A stretch of DNA of 64,000 bases from Candidatus Mediterraneibacter guildfordensis (lineage in GTDB: Bacteria > Bacillota > Clostridia > Lachnospirales > Lachnospiraceae): the NCBI GenBank assembly GCA_019112735.1, contig DXIS01000029.1:1-64000 (forward strand), read 5' to 3'. A model generated the notes under the pieces. It saw only the letters and a program-made list of their open reading frames with translations, was not told the origin of the DNA and ran no database searches. Positions 26,154 to 34,853 of this stretch are shown here, in pieces. Each line of letters starts with the position of its first letter. Position 1 is the stretch's first letter. A program made the position numbers and the translations under genes.

Positions 26154-27528
26154 TGCCTTTGCCGCGTTTCAGATATCTGCCGTCGCCCCGTTTCCCGAGG
26201 AACTGATTGTCTTTGACGATCACATTTCCGCGCTGCATGACCAGATCGATATCCCCCTGTACTTTCATGCCTTCGTAGCAGGTGTAGTCGACTGCGCTGT
26301 GCATATCGTCGTGAGTCAGGATCCTTGATTTCTGCGGGTCAAAGATCACGATGTCGGCATCAGATCCCGGAAGCAGCGTGCCTTTCTGCGGGTACAGACC
26401 GTACATGCGGGCCGGATTCGTGCAGAGATATTTTACAAACTGCGTCAGCGAGATCCGTCCTTTTGCAACGCCTTCGGAATACATGACGCGGAAACGTTCT
26501 TCCACGCCGGGAGCGCCGTTCGGGCATGCGGTAAAGTCGTTCGCTCCTGCCTGTTTTTCAACCTGGTAGTTGAAGGGGCAGTGGTCGGTGGCCACCGTAT
26601 CAAGCAGATCGTCTCGCAGCGCCGCCCACAGGGCTTCATTGTCTTCTTTCCTGCGGAGTGGCGGGGACATGATCGCTTTCAGTCCCTCCCGGGGATCCTG
26701 ATACATATCGTCAGTCAGGGTCAGGTACTGCGTACAGGTTTCCACGGCAAGATTTGCCTGATGCGCCTTTCTTGCCTTCATGACTTCGAGAAGTCCCTCT
26801 TTACTGGAGAGATGGACAATGTACAAAGGCGCGTCGCCGGCCATGGCGGCGAGATGGATCATCCGGTCGATGGCTTCGGCTTCGCATCCTGCAGGCCGGC
26901 TCAGCGGATGATATTTCGGTTCTGTACAGCCGTTTTCGATGTATTCATGGCGCAGGTGATTGATCACGCCGTCGTTTTCACAGTGAACCGCGATCACGAT
27001 CCCGTCTTCTTTAGCCTGTTTCAGGACCTGATAGAGACCGTCGTCTTTGATCATGAAATCATAGGTCGTATAAACTTTGAAACTGGTGATGCCTTCTTGT
27101 GCGGCAATCTCGCCCATTTCTTTCAGGACGGTGTCATTGACATGCTGGATCACGCCGTGAAAGCCGTAATCGATCACGGCTTTGCCATCGGCGATCCGGT
27201 GATATTCTTCCACTTGATGCCAGAGACTGCATCCCTTCGGACCGAAAGCCATATGGTCTACGATGGTCGTAGTTCCGCCGCATGCCGCCGCAACCGTACC
27301 GTCATAGAAATCATCTACCGCGCGGTATTTCCCGGCCTGAAGGTCCATGTGGGTATGTACGTCAACGCCGCCCGGGAATACATATTTCCCGGCAGCGTCG
27401 ATCACTTCTGCGTCATTCGTATCCAGGTTTTCGCCGATCAGGCGGATCTTCCCGTCTTCGATCAGGAGATCGGCCCGGAATACCTGTGAATCTGTGACAA
27501 TTGTTCCGTTCTTTATGAGCTTTTTCAT
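26140..27528 (-). CDS. hydA: dihydropyrimidinase / D-hydantoinase
   Basis: A 462-residue amidohydrolase of the cyclic amidohydrolase group. It opens dihydrouracil, dihydrothymine or 5-substituted hydantoins to N-carbamoyl amino acids. The two-metal site is complete: His58 and His60 (VDVHTH), the carbamylated lysine in SFKVYTTYD (about 150), histidines in AVHCEND and YIVHLSS, and Asp in ATDHCP. It is the second gene of an operon, 11 nt after an NCS1 permease, which likely supplies the substrate. The downstream N-carbamoyl hydrolase is not in the window. An allantoinase role is less likely given the CENDG and MAFGPKG motifs. Confidence 0.9.
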   Translation of the reverse strand: MKKLIKNGTIVTDSQVFRADLLIEDGKIRLIGENLDTNDAEVIDAAGKYVFPGGVDVHTHMDLQAGKYRAVDDFYDGTVAAACGGTTTIVDHMAFGPKGCSLWHQVEEYHRIADGKAVIDYGFHGVIQHVNDTVLKEMGEIAAQEGITSFKVYTTYDFMIKDDGLYQVLKQAKEDGIVIAVHCENDGVINHLRHEYIENGCTEPKYHPLSRPAGCEAEAIDRMIHLAAMAGDAPLYIVHLSSKEGLLEVMKARKAHQANLAVETCTQYLTLTDDMYQDPREGLKAIMSPPLRRKEDNEALWAALRDDLLDTVATDHCPFNYQVEKQAGANDFTACPNGAPGVEERFRVMYSEGVAKGRISLTQFVKYLCTNPARMYGLYPQKGTLLPGSDADIVIFDPQKSRILTHDDMHSAVDYTCYEGMKVQGDIDLVMQRGNVIVKDNQFLGKRGDGRYLKRGKGIIAE

Positions 27529-27539
27529 AAAGACACCTC

Positions 27540-28988
27540 CTATTGCTTTTTGCAGATCAGACTATAGATTACAAATGCGGCAACGCATCCCAGCAGGTAA
27601 GAGCTGTCATAGATCCAGGACAGCGCCGGGACGAATTTACATACAAAGATGATGACAAATAATGCGATCATAACAGCAAGGGCCTGGACGTTCCAGCCTT
27701 TTGTATAGTAGTATGAGCCGCCGTCCTGACGGTACAGATCCGGAACGTTGAATTTGTTTTTGTACTGCATCCACAGAGCGGCAAGGCATACGCCTGTGAT
27801 CGGCCCGAGGAATACGGCAAGTGTTCCGTTCAGAGTGTAGACATAACTCTCCGGATTTGCCACCAGCCGCCACGGCAGGAAACAGATTGAGATGACCGTG
27901 GCAACGATAACCGCCTTCTTATAAGTCAGGTGCCTGCTGAACAGGGAAGAGAACACGACAGAAGCGGAAGTCAGGTTGCACGGAACATTTGTCGTCAGTG
28001 TTGCCAGGATGATGAACAGTGAGAAAATGATCACGATAAACGGATTGTCAAACTGTGCGACCAGCTCGCTGGGATTCCAGAATGCTTCGCCGAATGCCAG
28101 CTCTGAACCGGACGTGCCGCAGATGCCGACCAGTACGATGAATGCGGTCATGATCGGTGCGCCGATCAGCTGTCCTTTGACCTGTGCGCCGTCGGTTTTC
28201 TCATGCCGTGTAAAGTCAGAGAAGTTCAGGGCGATCGTCGCATCAAAGGCGATCATGGAAGTAAGTGACGGGAAGAACTGAGCCCAGAAGCTTTCGCCGT
28301 CTCCGCCTGCCACAGCCGTTGTGAAGAGTCTGGAGATCCCGCCGGACTGGATCGCGACGAAAACAGCCCACACGATAACTACCGCACTCAGGAAGATGAG
28401 TACAGGAGCGGAATAGTCTTCCAGGAATCGGATCGCTTTGCTTCCGTGATAGCCGATGTAGAAGTTGATCAGCACAAAGATCGCAAAGCTGATGAATTCA
28501 CATCCCGGAATATTGGCGTAAAACGGAAGGATCGTGACAATGATCGCATGGAAAGCCACGCTTCCGATCCAGTTCTGGATGCCGAACCACAGGCAGCCCA
28601 TGAACGCTCTGATCAGCGTCGGGATCGCCGTCCCTTTCGGGCCGAATACCATTTTGGAAAGGATCGGGAAGCTTGTCCCGTAGCGGGAGCCGAACTTGCC
28701 CAGCAGGATTGATGGGATCAGGACGAGTGAATGACCCAGTACGCAGATGAAAAGAGCCTGATACCAGGTGAGCCCTGCCGCCAGAAGTGCGCTTGCCATG
28801 GTGTATACAGCAACTGATACAAGGATGCCGGTCCACAGTGTGACATAATTCTTTACACTCCATTCCCTGTCTTTGAGGGCGAGCGGTCTGGTGTCGTCCG
28901 TGTAAATGTTTTTGTGTTTCTGGATTTCTCTGACGCCCTCATCTGTCAGCTCGACTACAAATGAGTTCTGTCTTTGCAATTCTGCCAT
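27540..28988 (-). CDS. NCS1-family nucleobase/hydantoin/allantoin permease
   Basis: A 482-residue transporter with about twelve membrane segments. NCS1 signatures include NIYTDDTRPLALKDREWS at the N-terminus, SRYGTSFPILSKMVFGPKG and GIQNWIGS in the substrate region, and the DFTRH motif. It should bring uracil, dihydropyrimidines, hydantoins or allantoin into the cell by cation symport. Strong ribosome site AAAGGAGG. Pairing with the dihydropyrimidinase points to a reductive pyrimidine or hydantoin breakdown route. An AT-rich operator-like region lies upstream. Confidence 0.9.
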   Translation of the reverse strand: MAELQRQNSFVVELTDEGVREIQKHKNIYTDDTRPLALKDREWSVKNYVTLWTGILVSVAVYTMASALLAAGLTWYQALFICVLGHSLVLIPSILLGKFGSRYGTSFPILSKMVFGPKGTAIPTLIRAFMGCLWFGIQNWIGSVAFHAIIVTILPFYANIPGCEFISFAIFVLINFYIGYHGSKAIRFLEDYSAPVLIFLSAVVIVWAVFVAIQSGGISRLFTTAVAGGDGESFWAQFFPSLTSMIAFDATIALNFSDFTRHEKTDGAQVKGQLIGAPIMTAFIVLVGICGTSGSELAFGEAFWNPSELVAQFDNPFIVIIFSLFIILATLTTNVPCNLTSASVVFSSLFSRHLTYKKAVIVATVISICFLPWRLVANPESYVYTLNGTLAVFLGPITGVCLAALWMQYKNKFNVPDLYRQDGGSYYYTKGWNVQALAVMIALFVIIFVCKFVPALSWIYDSSYLLGCVAAFVIYSLICKKQ

Positions 28989-29275
28989 AGTTGACCTCCT
29001 TTAGAATTGAAATAATTTATCCCCTGTTTCCGCCCGGGGATTAAAATGTTTTGTATATTTGTACAGACAAAGCGAGAAGAAAGACGATCTGAACATACAA
29101 AATATACAAATATTTTGTTTATGATTAAAGGATAGCACCAAAAACTGACAAAATCAATATAAAAACACAAAAAAATTATGACACCTAAAAATTTTTTAGA
29201 TATCGTGGTATCGCTTCCTTCTCAGCGCGCGTGGTATAATGATTGCGTTGTGGGAATGTTGCAGGAGAGTTTGAG
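28989..29275. promoter_or_regulatory. divergent promoter region with repeated TTTGTATATTTTGTA-like sites
   Basis: On the leftward side, two versions of one motif are arranged as an inverted repeat: TTTTGTATATTTGTAC at 29049-29064 and, on the opposite strand, TTTGTATATTTTGTATG around 29093-29112. They flank the likely transcription start of the NCS1-dihydropyrimidinase operon (candidate -35 TTGTCA, minus strand, near 29150). They look like sites for a dimeric regulator. On the rightward side, TATAAT at 29234-29239 serves the MATE gene. No gene is visible in this stretch. Confidence 0.5.
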
Positions 29276-30649
29276 ATGAGGAAAACGAATGATTTCGGCC
29301 GGGATTCGATCCCGCTGCTTGTATTGAAAATATCGGTCCCGTTTATGTTTGCCCAGTTCGTGAATGTGCTCTACAGTATCGTGGACCGGATCTATGTAGG
29401 AAATATCCCGGTGACGGGGGCGGATGCCCTTGCGGGTGTCGGCGTCTGCGCGCCGGTTGTGACATTATTATCATCCTTTGGCACATTGTTCGGGATCGGC
29501 GGTTCCGTTCTTTTTTCTGTGCGGCTCGGCGCGGAGGATAAGAAGAATGCCCGGAAGATCCTGGCCAACAGTTTTTCGTATCTTATCATTGTATCCCTGG
29601 CGCTTACGTTGATCTTCCTTGTGACGAAAGATCAGCTGTTGAACTGGTTTGGCGCCAGTGACGTGACCTTTCCCTATGCGGATGCTTATATGACGATCTA
29701 TACGGCAGGCACCTTTTTTGCGCTGCTTGGAACGGGGATGAATTATTTCATCACAGCCCAGGGTTTCCCGCTTCTCGGGATGACAACGACCCTGATCGGG
29801 GCGGTCATCAATATCGTACTGGACCCAGTATTTATATTCCTTTTTGATATGGGCGTGGCGGGCGCTGCCGTGGCCACGGTGCTGGCGCAGATGTGTTCCT
29901 GTGCATTCGTGCTCTGCACCCTGCGGCGGAAGAAGATGCCGGTTCCGCTCAGCATCGTCAGACCGGACCGGGATACGGGGAAACGGATCGTGAAGATCGG
30001 ATTTTCACCGTTCCTCATCCTGGCATCGGACAGTATCATTATCATTGCGCTCAACGCGGTGCTTCAGTATTACGGCGGGCCGGAGTACGGCGATACGCTG
30101 ATCACGGCGGCGACCATCGTGCAGAGTTATATGCTGCTGATCACATCGCCCATGCTGGGCATCACGGGCGGATCCCAGCCGCTGATCAGTTTTAACTACG
30201 GGGCGAACCGGCCGGACCGGATCCGGAAGACATTTTTCTGGGTGCTCATGCTCTGCGTGTGCTTTACTGCAATTATGTTCCTGATCTCACGGATCATGCC
30301 ATGGTATTTTGTCCGGATCTTTACGGATGAGCCGGCGTATGCGGAACTGGCGGTATGGGGGATCCGGGTCTTTACGCTGATGATCGTGCCGCTGAGTTTT
30401 CAGTATGTGATCGTGGACGGCCTGACGGCACTGGGCATGACAAAGATTTCGTTAAGCCTTTCCCTGACGAGGAAAAGCCTGTATTTTGCCGCGACCTGCC
30501 TGATCCCGTTTATATGGGCGGCCCGGGATGCCTTTTATGCGGAGCCCTTTGCGGACGGCGTGTCGGCATGCATCTCGTGCGCGATCTTCTTCTTTATCTA
30601 CCGGAAATATCTGCGGGGCGAAGGGCGCCTTGGAGAGATCAGACTGTGA
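29276..30649 (+). CDS. MATE-family exporter (MepA-like)
   Basis: A 457-residue MATE protein with twelve membrane segments, more like the MepA branch than the first MATE gene. Signatures include FVNVLYSIVDRIYVGNIP, the gate sequence GIGGSVLFSVRLG, NYFITAQGFPLLGM and SFNYGANRPDRIRK. The start at 29276 is set by GCAGGAGAG; the frame opens earlier at 29243, inside the promoter. It stands alone between a divergent operon and a terminator. Substrate unknown. Confidence 0.88.
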   Translation: MRKTNDFGRDSIPLLVLKISVPFMFAQFVNVLYSIVDRIYVGNIPVTGADALAGVGVCAPVVTLLSSFGTLFGIGGSVLFSVRLGAEDKKNARKILANSFSYLIIVSLALTLIFLVTKDQLLNWFGASDVTFPYADAYMTIYTAGTFFALLGTGMNYFITAQGFPLLGMTTTLIGAVINIVLDPVFIFLFDMGVAGAAVATVLAQMCSCAFVLCTLRRKKMPVPLSIVRPDRDTGKRIVKIGFSPFLILASDSIIIIALNAVLQYYGGPEYGDTLITAATIVQSYMLLITSPMLGITGGSQPLISFNYGANRPDRIRKTFFWVLMLCVCFTAIMFLISRIMPWYFVRIFTDEPAYAELAVWGIRVFTLMIVPLSFQYVIVDGLTALGMTKISLSLSLTRKSLYFAATCLIPFIWAARDAFYAEPFADGVSACISCAIFFFIYRKYLRGEGRLGEIRL

Positions 30650-30655
30650 GTACAT

Positions 30656-30690
30656 TCCCGGGTCGGCAGGCGGCCCGGGGATAATTTTAT
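30656..30690 (+). terminator. intrinsic terminator after the MepA-like gene
   Basis: TCCCGGGTC and GGCCCGGGGA form the stem around a short loop, followed by AATTTTAT. Confidence 0.7.
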
Positions 30691-30694
30691 CCGC

Positions 30695-30933
30695 TTGCCA
30701 GATCAGACAGTTTTTTGTATAATGTAGCTACTTACCTGCGGATTCCATTTCCGGAATTTCATCTGCAGGCAGTGAGGGATTGAGGGATCCCTTTCTATTT
30801 ATCAAATGGGTTTTGTTCACCTTTTTTCAGAGGAATGTGTTTGAAAAATGCTGTTATTCATCTGCAGTCATAAAGGAAAGGGCAGGCAGCAGTTGCAGGA
30901 ATGCAGGAAAAACAATATAATGAAGGAGGAAAA
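30695..30933 (+). promoter_or_regulatory. promoter and long structured leader of the Rpn-type nuclease gene
   Basis: TTGCCA (30695-30700), 17 nt, then TATAAT (30718-30723) form a near-consensus promoter. It leaves about 200 nt of untranslated leader. The leader holds an inverted repeat CCTGC..GATTCC / GGAAT..GCAGG (30735-30769) and a second copy of CATCTGCAG near 30860. No coding frame is evident in it. Confidence 0.6.
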
Positions 30934-31956
30934 ATGAATAACAGACATCGTAAAGAAAAGAAACAAAGGACTCAGTATGAGAACAGGATCAACCGCAGAT
31001 ATAAAGATTCCCTTTTCCGGAAGGTTTTTTCTGACAAGAAGGATCTGCTGGATCTTTATAATGCACTGAATGGAACCGATTATTCGAACGAGGAAGAACT
31101 TATGGTGACTACGCTGGAGGACGTTGTTTACATTTCTGTTAAGAACGATCTTTCATTTCTGGTCGGAGGGACGATAAACTTATATGAGCATCAGAGTTCG
31201 TATAATCCGAATATGCCGGTCAGAGGACTGATGTATTTTGCAAGACTATATCAGGAGTATATCGACAGCAGCGAGATCAATGTGTTCAGCACAGTCCTGA
31301 AACATCTGCCGGTCCCGGCTTTTATCGTATTTTATAATGGAACGAGGGAAGAGCCTGACAGGACGATATTGCGGCTTACAGATGCATTTGTTTCAGAAAA
31401 TGGAAAGACAGCGGAAAATGCGTGTCTTGAATGTGCGGCTACAATGCTGAATATTAATTATGGCCATAATTTTGAACTGATGCAGAAGTGCAGACGGCTC
31501 GAAGAATATTCCCTTTTTGTGGCAGAAGTACGGAAGTGGATCGAAGCCGGAGGAGACCGGAAACAGGCTGTAGACGACGCGGTTGATGTCTGTATTGAAC
31601 AGGGAATATTAAGAGACATACTGATCCGGGAAAGGACGGCGATCGTGAATATGGTATTATCATGTACGAAAAAACAATATGAGAGACTCGTCGAAAAGGA
31701 GTTAGAACAGCAGGAGAAGCAGCTGCGCGAAGGTAAGAAGAAAATGGAAGAGCAAGAGAAGAAGATGGAAGAGCAGGAGAAAAAAATGGAAGAGCAGGAG
31801 AAAAAAATGGAAGAGCAGGAACAGCATATCAGGGAGCAGGAGAGGCTTCTGGAATTAAACAGGAAATTAGTTTCAGAAAAGGAGTATGCTTTGCTTGAGC
31901 AGATCCAGAATGATCCGGAACTGACACAGAAGTTGCTGTCTCAATATGGAATATGA
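30934..31956 (+). CDS. Rpn-type PD-(D/E)XK nuclease (recombination-promoting nuclease family)
   Basis: A 340-residue protein of the Rpn / PDDEXK-transposase group. The nuclease part spans about residues 20-230. It opens with YKDSLFRKVFSDKKDLLDLYNALNGTDY, and the likely catalytic residues are in NDLSFLVGG and the ExQ motif YEHQSS. Members cut DNA and promote RecA-independent recombination, and some act in phage defence. The C-terminal third is a charged coiled coil with four tandem KKMEEQE heptads. The start follows AAGGAGGA. It has its own promoter and a long leader. Flanking genes are unrelated. Confidence 0.8.
   Translation: MNNRHRKEKKQRTQYENRINRRYKDSLFRKVFSDKKDLLDLYNALNGTDYSNEEELMVTTLEDVVYISVKNDLSFLVGGTINLYEHQSSYNPNMPVRGLMYFARLYQEYIDSSEINVFSTVLKHLPVPAFIVFYNGTREEPDRTILRLTDAFVSENGKTAENACLECAATMLNINYGHNFELMQKCRRLEEYSLFVAEVRKWIEAGGDRKQAVDDAVDVCIEQGILRDILIRERTAIVNMVLSCTKKQYERLVEKELEQQEKQLREGKKKMEEQEKKMEEQEKKMEEQEKKMEEQEQHIREQERLLELNRKLVSEKEYALLEQIQNDPELTQKLLSQYGI
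31738..31821 (+). repeat. four tandem 21-bp repeats inside the Rpn gene
   Basis: Four in-frame 21-bp units (31738-31758, 31759-31779, 31780-31800, 31801-31821), each encoding KKMEEQE, differ only at A/G third positions. They extend the C-terminal coiled coil. Near-identical units of one heptad allow copy-number change by strand slippage without loss of frame. Confidence 0.9.
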
Positions 31957-31971
31957 TCTGAGGGATTGTGA

Positions 31972-32538
31972 ATGGGCAGGAATTATGTGATGTCGGATAT
32001 TCACGGAATGTCCGGTCTCCTTAAAAAGATGCTGGACATTATACAGCCGGGGGCCGATGACAGGGTTTATATTCTGGGCGATATGATCGACCGGTATCCG
32101 TATTACTATAATACATACAATGTCCTCTGCGCGGACGAAAGGCTGCGAAAGAAGATCCCGGAATACGTGGATTTTATGAAAACACTGCCGCTCTATGCAA
32201 AAGTAAAGACGGACGGGGAATGCTGGCTCCTCGCGCATGCATCAACGGAGGATATCCTGCATATATGGAAAAGGAAAGAACGGCTGATCTGGGATACGTC
32301 AATGATCGACCGGCAGAGGGGGATCCCCGGTTATGTTTCGGTTGTGGGGCATGTTCCGACGATCCTTGTCAGAGGAGTGGCAGGCAGGCCGGCTGAAATC
32401 TGGAAAAGCCCGGATGGTTGCCTGATCGATGTGGACTGCGGGGCGGTTTTTCCGTCCGCAGGCGGCAGACTTGGGTGTCTGTGCATGGAAACACGGCAGG
32501 AGTATTATGTGTCAGCGAGGGTGTGTGGATCGCCTTAA
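31972..32538 (+). CDS. PPP-type metallophosphatase lacking the GNHE block
   Basis: A 188-residue protein like bacterial PPP serine/threonine phosphatases (PrpA type, usually about 220-250 aa). The first metal motifs are intact (SDIHG and GDMIDR), and later histidines occur in LLAHAST and VVGHVP. The central GNHE motif, which supplies an Asn and the general-acid His, is missing. The sequence jumps from GDMIDRYPYY to LRKKIPEYVDFMKTLPLY, consistent with an internal in-frame deletion of roughly 50-60 codons. It probably cannot act as a normal phosphatase. It starts 15 nt after the nuclease gene, in the same direction. Confidence 0.7.
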   Translation: MGRNYVMSDIHGMSGLLKKMLDIIQPGADDRVYILGDMIDRYPYYYNTYNVLCADERLRKKIPEYVDFMKTLPLYAKVKTDGECWLLAHASTEDILHIWKRKERLIWDTSMIDRQRGIPGYVSVVGHVPTILVRGVAGRPAEIWKSPDGCLIDVDCGAVFPSAGGRLGCLCMETRQEYYVSARVCGSP

Positions 32539-32613
32539 AATACTGTCCATTTGCCGGTGGATATGATACAATTAAAAAACGGTTGCGTTTTGAAGTGAAA
32601 GGAGATCAGAACA

Positions 32614-33249
32614 ATGGGACCAAGAGAAAAAAGAAATGAAGCGCTTGGAAAAAGAGTGGTAAAGGCGCTTGAATCGAGAAATATGGAAGCCTACTATGCG
32701 GTATCCAGGGAAGAAGCCGTGAAAACAGCGCTCGGGCTGATCGCTGAGGGCAGTACGATCAACATGGGCGGATCCGCGTCTGTCCGTGAATCCGGACTTG
32801 TTGAGGCGCTGAAAGAAGGGAATTATACGTTTTATGACCGGGATCTGGCGTCATCTCCGGAAGAAAAAGAAGCAATCGCCAGGAAGGCATTTGACTGTGA
32901 CTGGTATCTTGGCAGTGTGAATGCCATGAGTGAGGACGGTGTATTTGTCAATATTGACGGAAATGCCAACCGGGTGGCTGCCTATGCGTACGGTCCGAAA
33001 AATGTGCTTCTGATCGTTGGTATGAATAAGGTTGTTAAGACTGAAGAAGATGCCATGCACAGGGCAAGGAATGAAGCGGCGCCGATCAATACGCAGCGGT
33101 TTGGTTCGAATACGCCGTGTGTGAAAAACGGCAGTTGTTTTGACTGTAAGAGTGAAGACTGTATCTGCTGCCAGATTATGATCACAAGGTTCAGCAGGAT
33201 ACCGAAGAGGTTCAAGATCATCCTGGTTGATGAAAATCTCGGATTCTGA
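32614..33249 (+). CDS. LUD-domain protein (LutC/LutB-like, DUF162)
   Basis: A 211-residue LUD-domain protein. It has the family start (..KRVVKALESRNMEAYYAVSREEAV), the GGSASVRESG loop, and VNIDGNANRVAAYAYGPKNV followed by IVGMNKVVKTEEDAMHRARNEAAPIN. The C-terminal part is a cysteine cluster (CVKNGSCFDCKSEDCICCQ) found in the stand-alone clostridial type. Relatives LutB/LutC take part in lactate oxidation, but stand-alone members have no proven reaction. AAAGGAG precedes the start. Given the lar operon 1.6 kb downstream, a link to lactate metabolism is possible but not shown. Confidence 0.85.
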   Translation: MGPREKRNEALGKRVVKALESRNMEAYYAVSREEAVKTALGLIAEGSTINMGGSASVRESGLVEALKEGNYTFYDRDLASSPEEKEAIARKAFDCDWYLGSVNAMSEDGVFVNIDGNANRVAAYAYGPKNVLLIVGMNKVVKTEEDAMHRARNEAAPINTQRFGSNTPCVKNGSCFDCKSEDCICCQIMITRFSRIPKRFKIILVDENLGF

Positions 33250-33285
33250 GACTGACCGGATAAAAGAGGAGCAGGAGTATATTTT

Positions 33286-34092
33286 ATGAAAAAACAGCAG
33301 AGAGGACGTACCGGAAGTCATCGGAGGCCGCGGAAAAGCCCGGAACGACAGAAGAGCGTTTTGTTTGATATTATAAGCGGGACAGTGCTTATCGTTGCAG
33401 TATGCGTTTTTGTATTTTCGCTGTATCAGCTTGTTATGATGCTGATCCCGTACTATACAGGTGGAAAAGAATATGATGAGATCCAGGATCTGGCGGTCGA
33501 GGCGGATGCGGACGGAACAGGATTCAGCGTGGACTTTGATGAACTGCTGGCGATCAATTCTGATACGATCGCGTGGATCCGGTTTGACGAGCCGTCGATC
33601 ATTAATTATCCGGTTGTGAAAAGTGCGGATAATGAAGAATATCTCACGAAGACATTCGCCGAGAACGACAATAAGCTTGGCGCGATCTTTATGGATATGC
33701 GCAATAACAGTGATTTTTCTGACAGGAACACGATTATTTACGGGCATCATCTGAATGTCAGCCCGGATATGTTTTCCCGGCTGAATATGTATGAAGATGA
33801 AGAATTCTGTAAAGAGCATCCGGATTTCTATATTTATACACCGGACGGGAAGATCCGTACATACACTGTGTTTGCGGCAGGTGAGATCAGTGCGGTCTCA
33901 GAAAATTATGTTGTGGATTTTGCGTCGGATGAGGAATATGAAGCGTTTCTTGGAAAATGCAGTGCCGATTCAGCGTATCCGGTGGATGTGGAGCTGAATG
34001 CCCAGTCACAGATCATAACGCTGTCAACATGTACGAATGACGGAGATGCAAACCGCTTTGTAGTACGCGGGGTGCTTACTGCGATTGATTGA
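33286..34092 (+). CDS. srtB: class B sortase
   Basis: A 268-residue membrane-anchored cysteine transpeptidase. It has a basic N-terminus, one membrane segment (TVLIVAVCVFVFSLYQLVMMLI), then the sortase barrel. Catalytic residues are His154 (IIYGHH) and Cys249 in TLSTC, with Arg in NRFVVRG. TLSTC and the length are typical of class B. It links surface proteins to the cell wall. The nearest visible substrate is the protein at 17.1-19.4 kb with IPDTG. Class B enzymes of clostridia are known to accept xPxTG-like motifs, so pairing is possible but unproven. It is not adjacent to its substrate. Confidence 0.92.
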   Translation: MKKQQRGRTGSHRRPRKSPERQKSVLFDIISGTVLIVAVCVFVFSLYQLVMMLIPYYTGGKEYDEIQDLAVEADADGTGFSVDFDELLAINSDTIAWIRFDEPSIINYPVVKSADNEEYLTKTFAENDNKLGAIFMDMRNNSDFSDRNTIIYGHHLNVSPDMFSRLNMYEDEEFCKEHPDFYIYTPDGKIRTYTVFAAGEISAVSENYVVDFASDEEYEAFLGKCSADSAYPVDVELNAQSQIITLSTCTNDGDANRFVVRGVLTAID

Positions 34093-34107
34093 TGAGGAGG
34101 AAAGAAG

Positions 34108-34308
34108 ATGGCGGACAGATTCAGCGTTGGCGATATCATCCGGATGAAAAAGCCTCATCCATGCGGGAGCCATGAGTGGGAGATCCTGCGCACGGGCGCG
34201 GATTTCAGGCTGAAATGCACCGGGTGCGGGCATCAGATCATGGTGTCGAGAAAGCTGGTTGAGAAGAATACCAGACAGATCGTGAAGAAGGCGCAGGGAG
34301 AGGAATAA
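34108..34308 (+). CDS. DUF951 family protein
   Basis: A 66-residue small protein with the DUF951 pattern: FSVGDIIRMKKPHPCGSHEW, then LRTGADFRLKCTGCGHQIMVSR. Two cysteine-containing knuckles (PCGS and CTGCGH) suggest a small metal-bound or OB-like fold. It is conserved in Firmicutes, often near chromosome-partition or ychF-like genes, with no proven role. Its stop directly abuts the DUF3842 start. Confidence 0.85.
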   Translation: MADRFSVGDIIRMKKPHPCGSHEWEILRTGADFRLKCTGCGHQIMVSRKLVEKNTRQIVKKAQGEE

Positions 34309-34725
34309 ATGAGAGTACTTGTGATAGACGGCCAGGGCGGCGGTCTCGGAAAACAGCTTGTGACCGCGGTGAAAGGATATGACCGCGGGATCGAGGTCAT
34401 CGCTGTGGGCACTAACAGTGCGGCGACAAATATGATGCTGAAGGCAGGCGCGGACCAGGCGGCGACGGGGGAGAATTCTGTGGTGACAGTCTGCAGGAGC
34501 GCCGATGTGATCATGGGGCCGGTGGGCATCGTGATCGCGGACGCCATGCTGGGGGAGATCACGCCGCGCATGGCGCTGGCGGTCGGGCAGAGCGCGGCGA
34601 AGCGGATATTGATTCCGGTCAATCTTTGTGATAATATTGTCGTTGGAATTGAAAATATGTCTATGGGAAGACGCGTGGAATGCGCAGTGGATGCATTGAA
34701 AGAGATCATGGCATCAGAGGGATGA
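34309..34725 (+). CDS. DUF3842 family protein
   Basis: A 138-residue protein beginning MRVLVIDGQGGGLGKQLV, a Rossmann-like glycine-rich start. It continues EVIAVGTNSAATNMMLKAGAD and ends in CDNIVVGIENMSM, which identify DUF3842. The function is unknown. It immediately follows DUF951 with no gap, so the two are a translational pair. The lar-nickel operon follows after a 146-nt leader. Confidence 0.85.
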   Translation: MRVLVIDGQGGGLGKQLVTAVKGYDRGIEVIAVGTNSAATNMMLKAGADQAATGENSVVTVCRSADVIMGPVGIVIADAMLGEITPRMALAVGQSAAKRILIPVNLCDNIVVGIENMSMGRRVECAVDALKEIMASEG

Positions 34726-34853
34726 GGACCGGCATGAAGCCGGACGGACGGGCTGAAGCCCGGATATACCGGAGCGCATGATCGAAATACAGGAAAAGGA
34801 TATCAGGAAGGTATCGGCTTTCAGAGGGAAGCGGGTGCCTTTTCTTTTTTTGC
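34726..34853 (+). promoter_or_regulatory. structured leader with terminator ahead of larE
   Basis: Two GC-rich hairpins stand side by side: CCGGC-ATGAA-GCCGG (34729-34743) and CGGGC-TGAA-GCCCG (34749-34762). Downstream, GGTATC (34810-34815) can pair with GGGTGCC (34833-34839) just before TTTTCTTTTTTT, forming an intrinsic terminator. It can instead pair with GATATC (34799-34804), which would prevent that terminator. No promoter is evident between terminator and larE. The layout is that of an attenuator or riboswitch-like leader; the ligand is not known to me. Confidence 0.45.

Noticed and set aside
26581-27489. Open frame of 302 codons on the plus strand
   Set aside because: Antisense to the dihydropyrimidinase gene, which has complete metal-binding motifs.
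34726-34853. NiCo (czcD) riboswitch upstream of larE
   Set aside because: Location suggested it, but the sequence does not show the four-way-junction consensus I know. I report only an unassigned attenuator-like leader.
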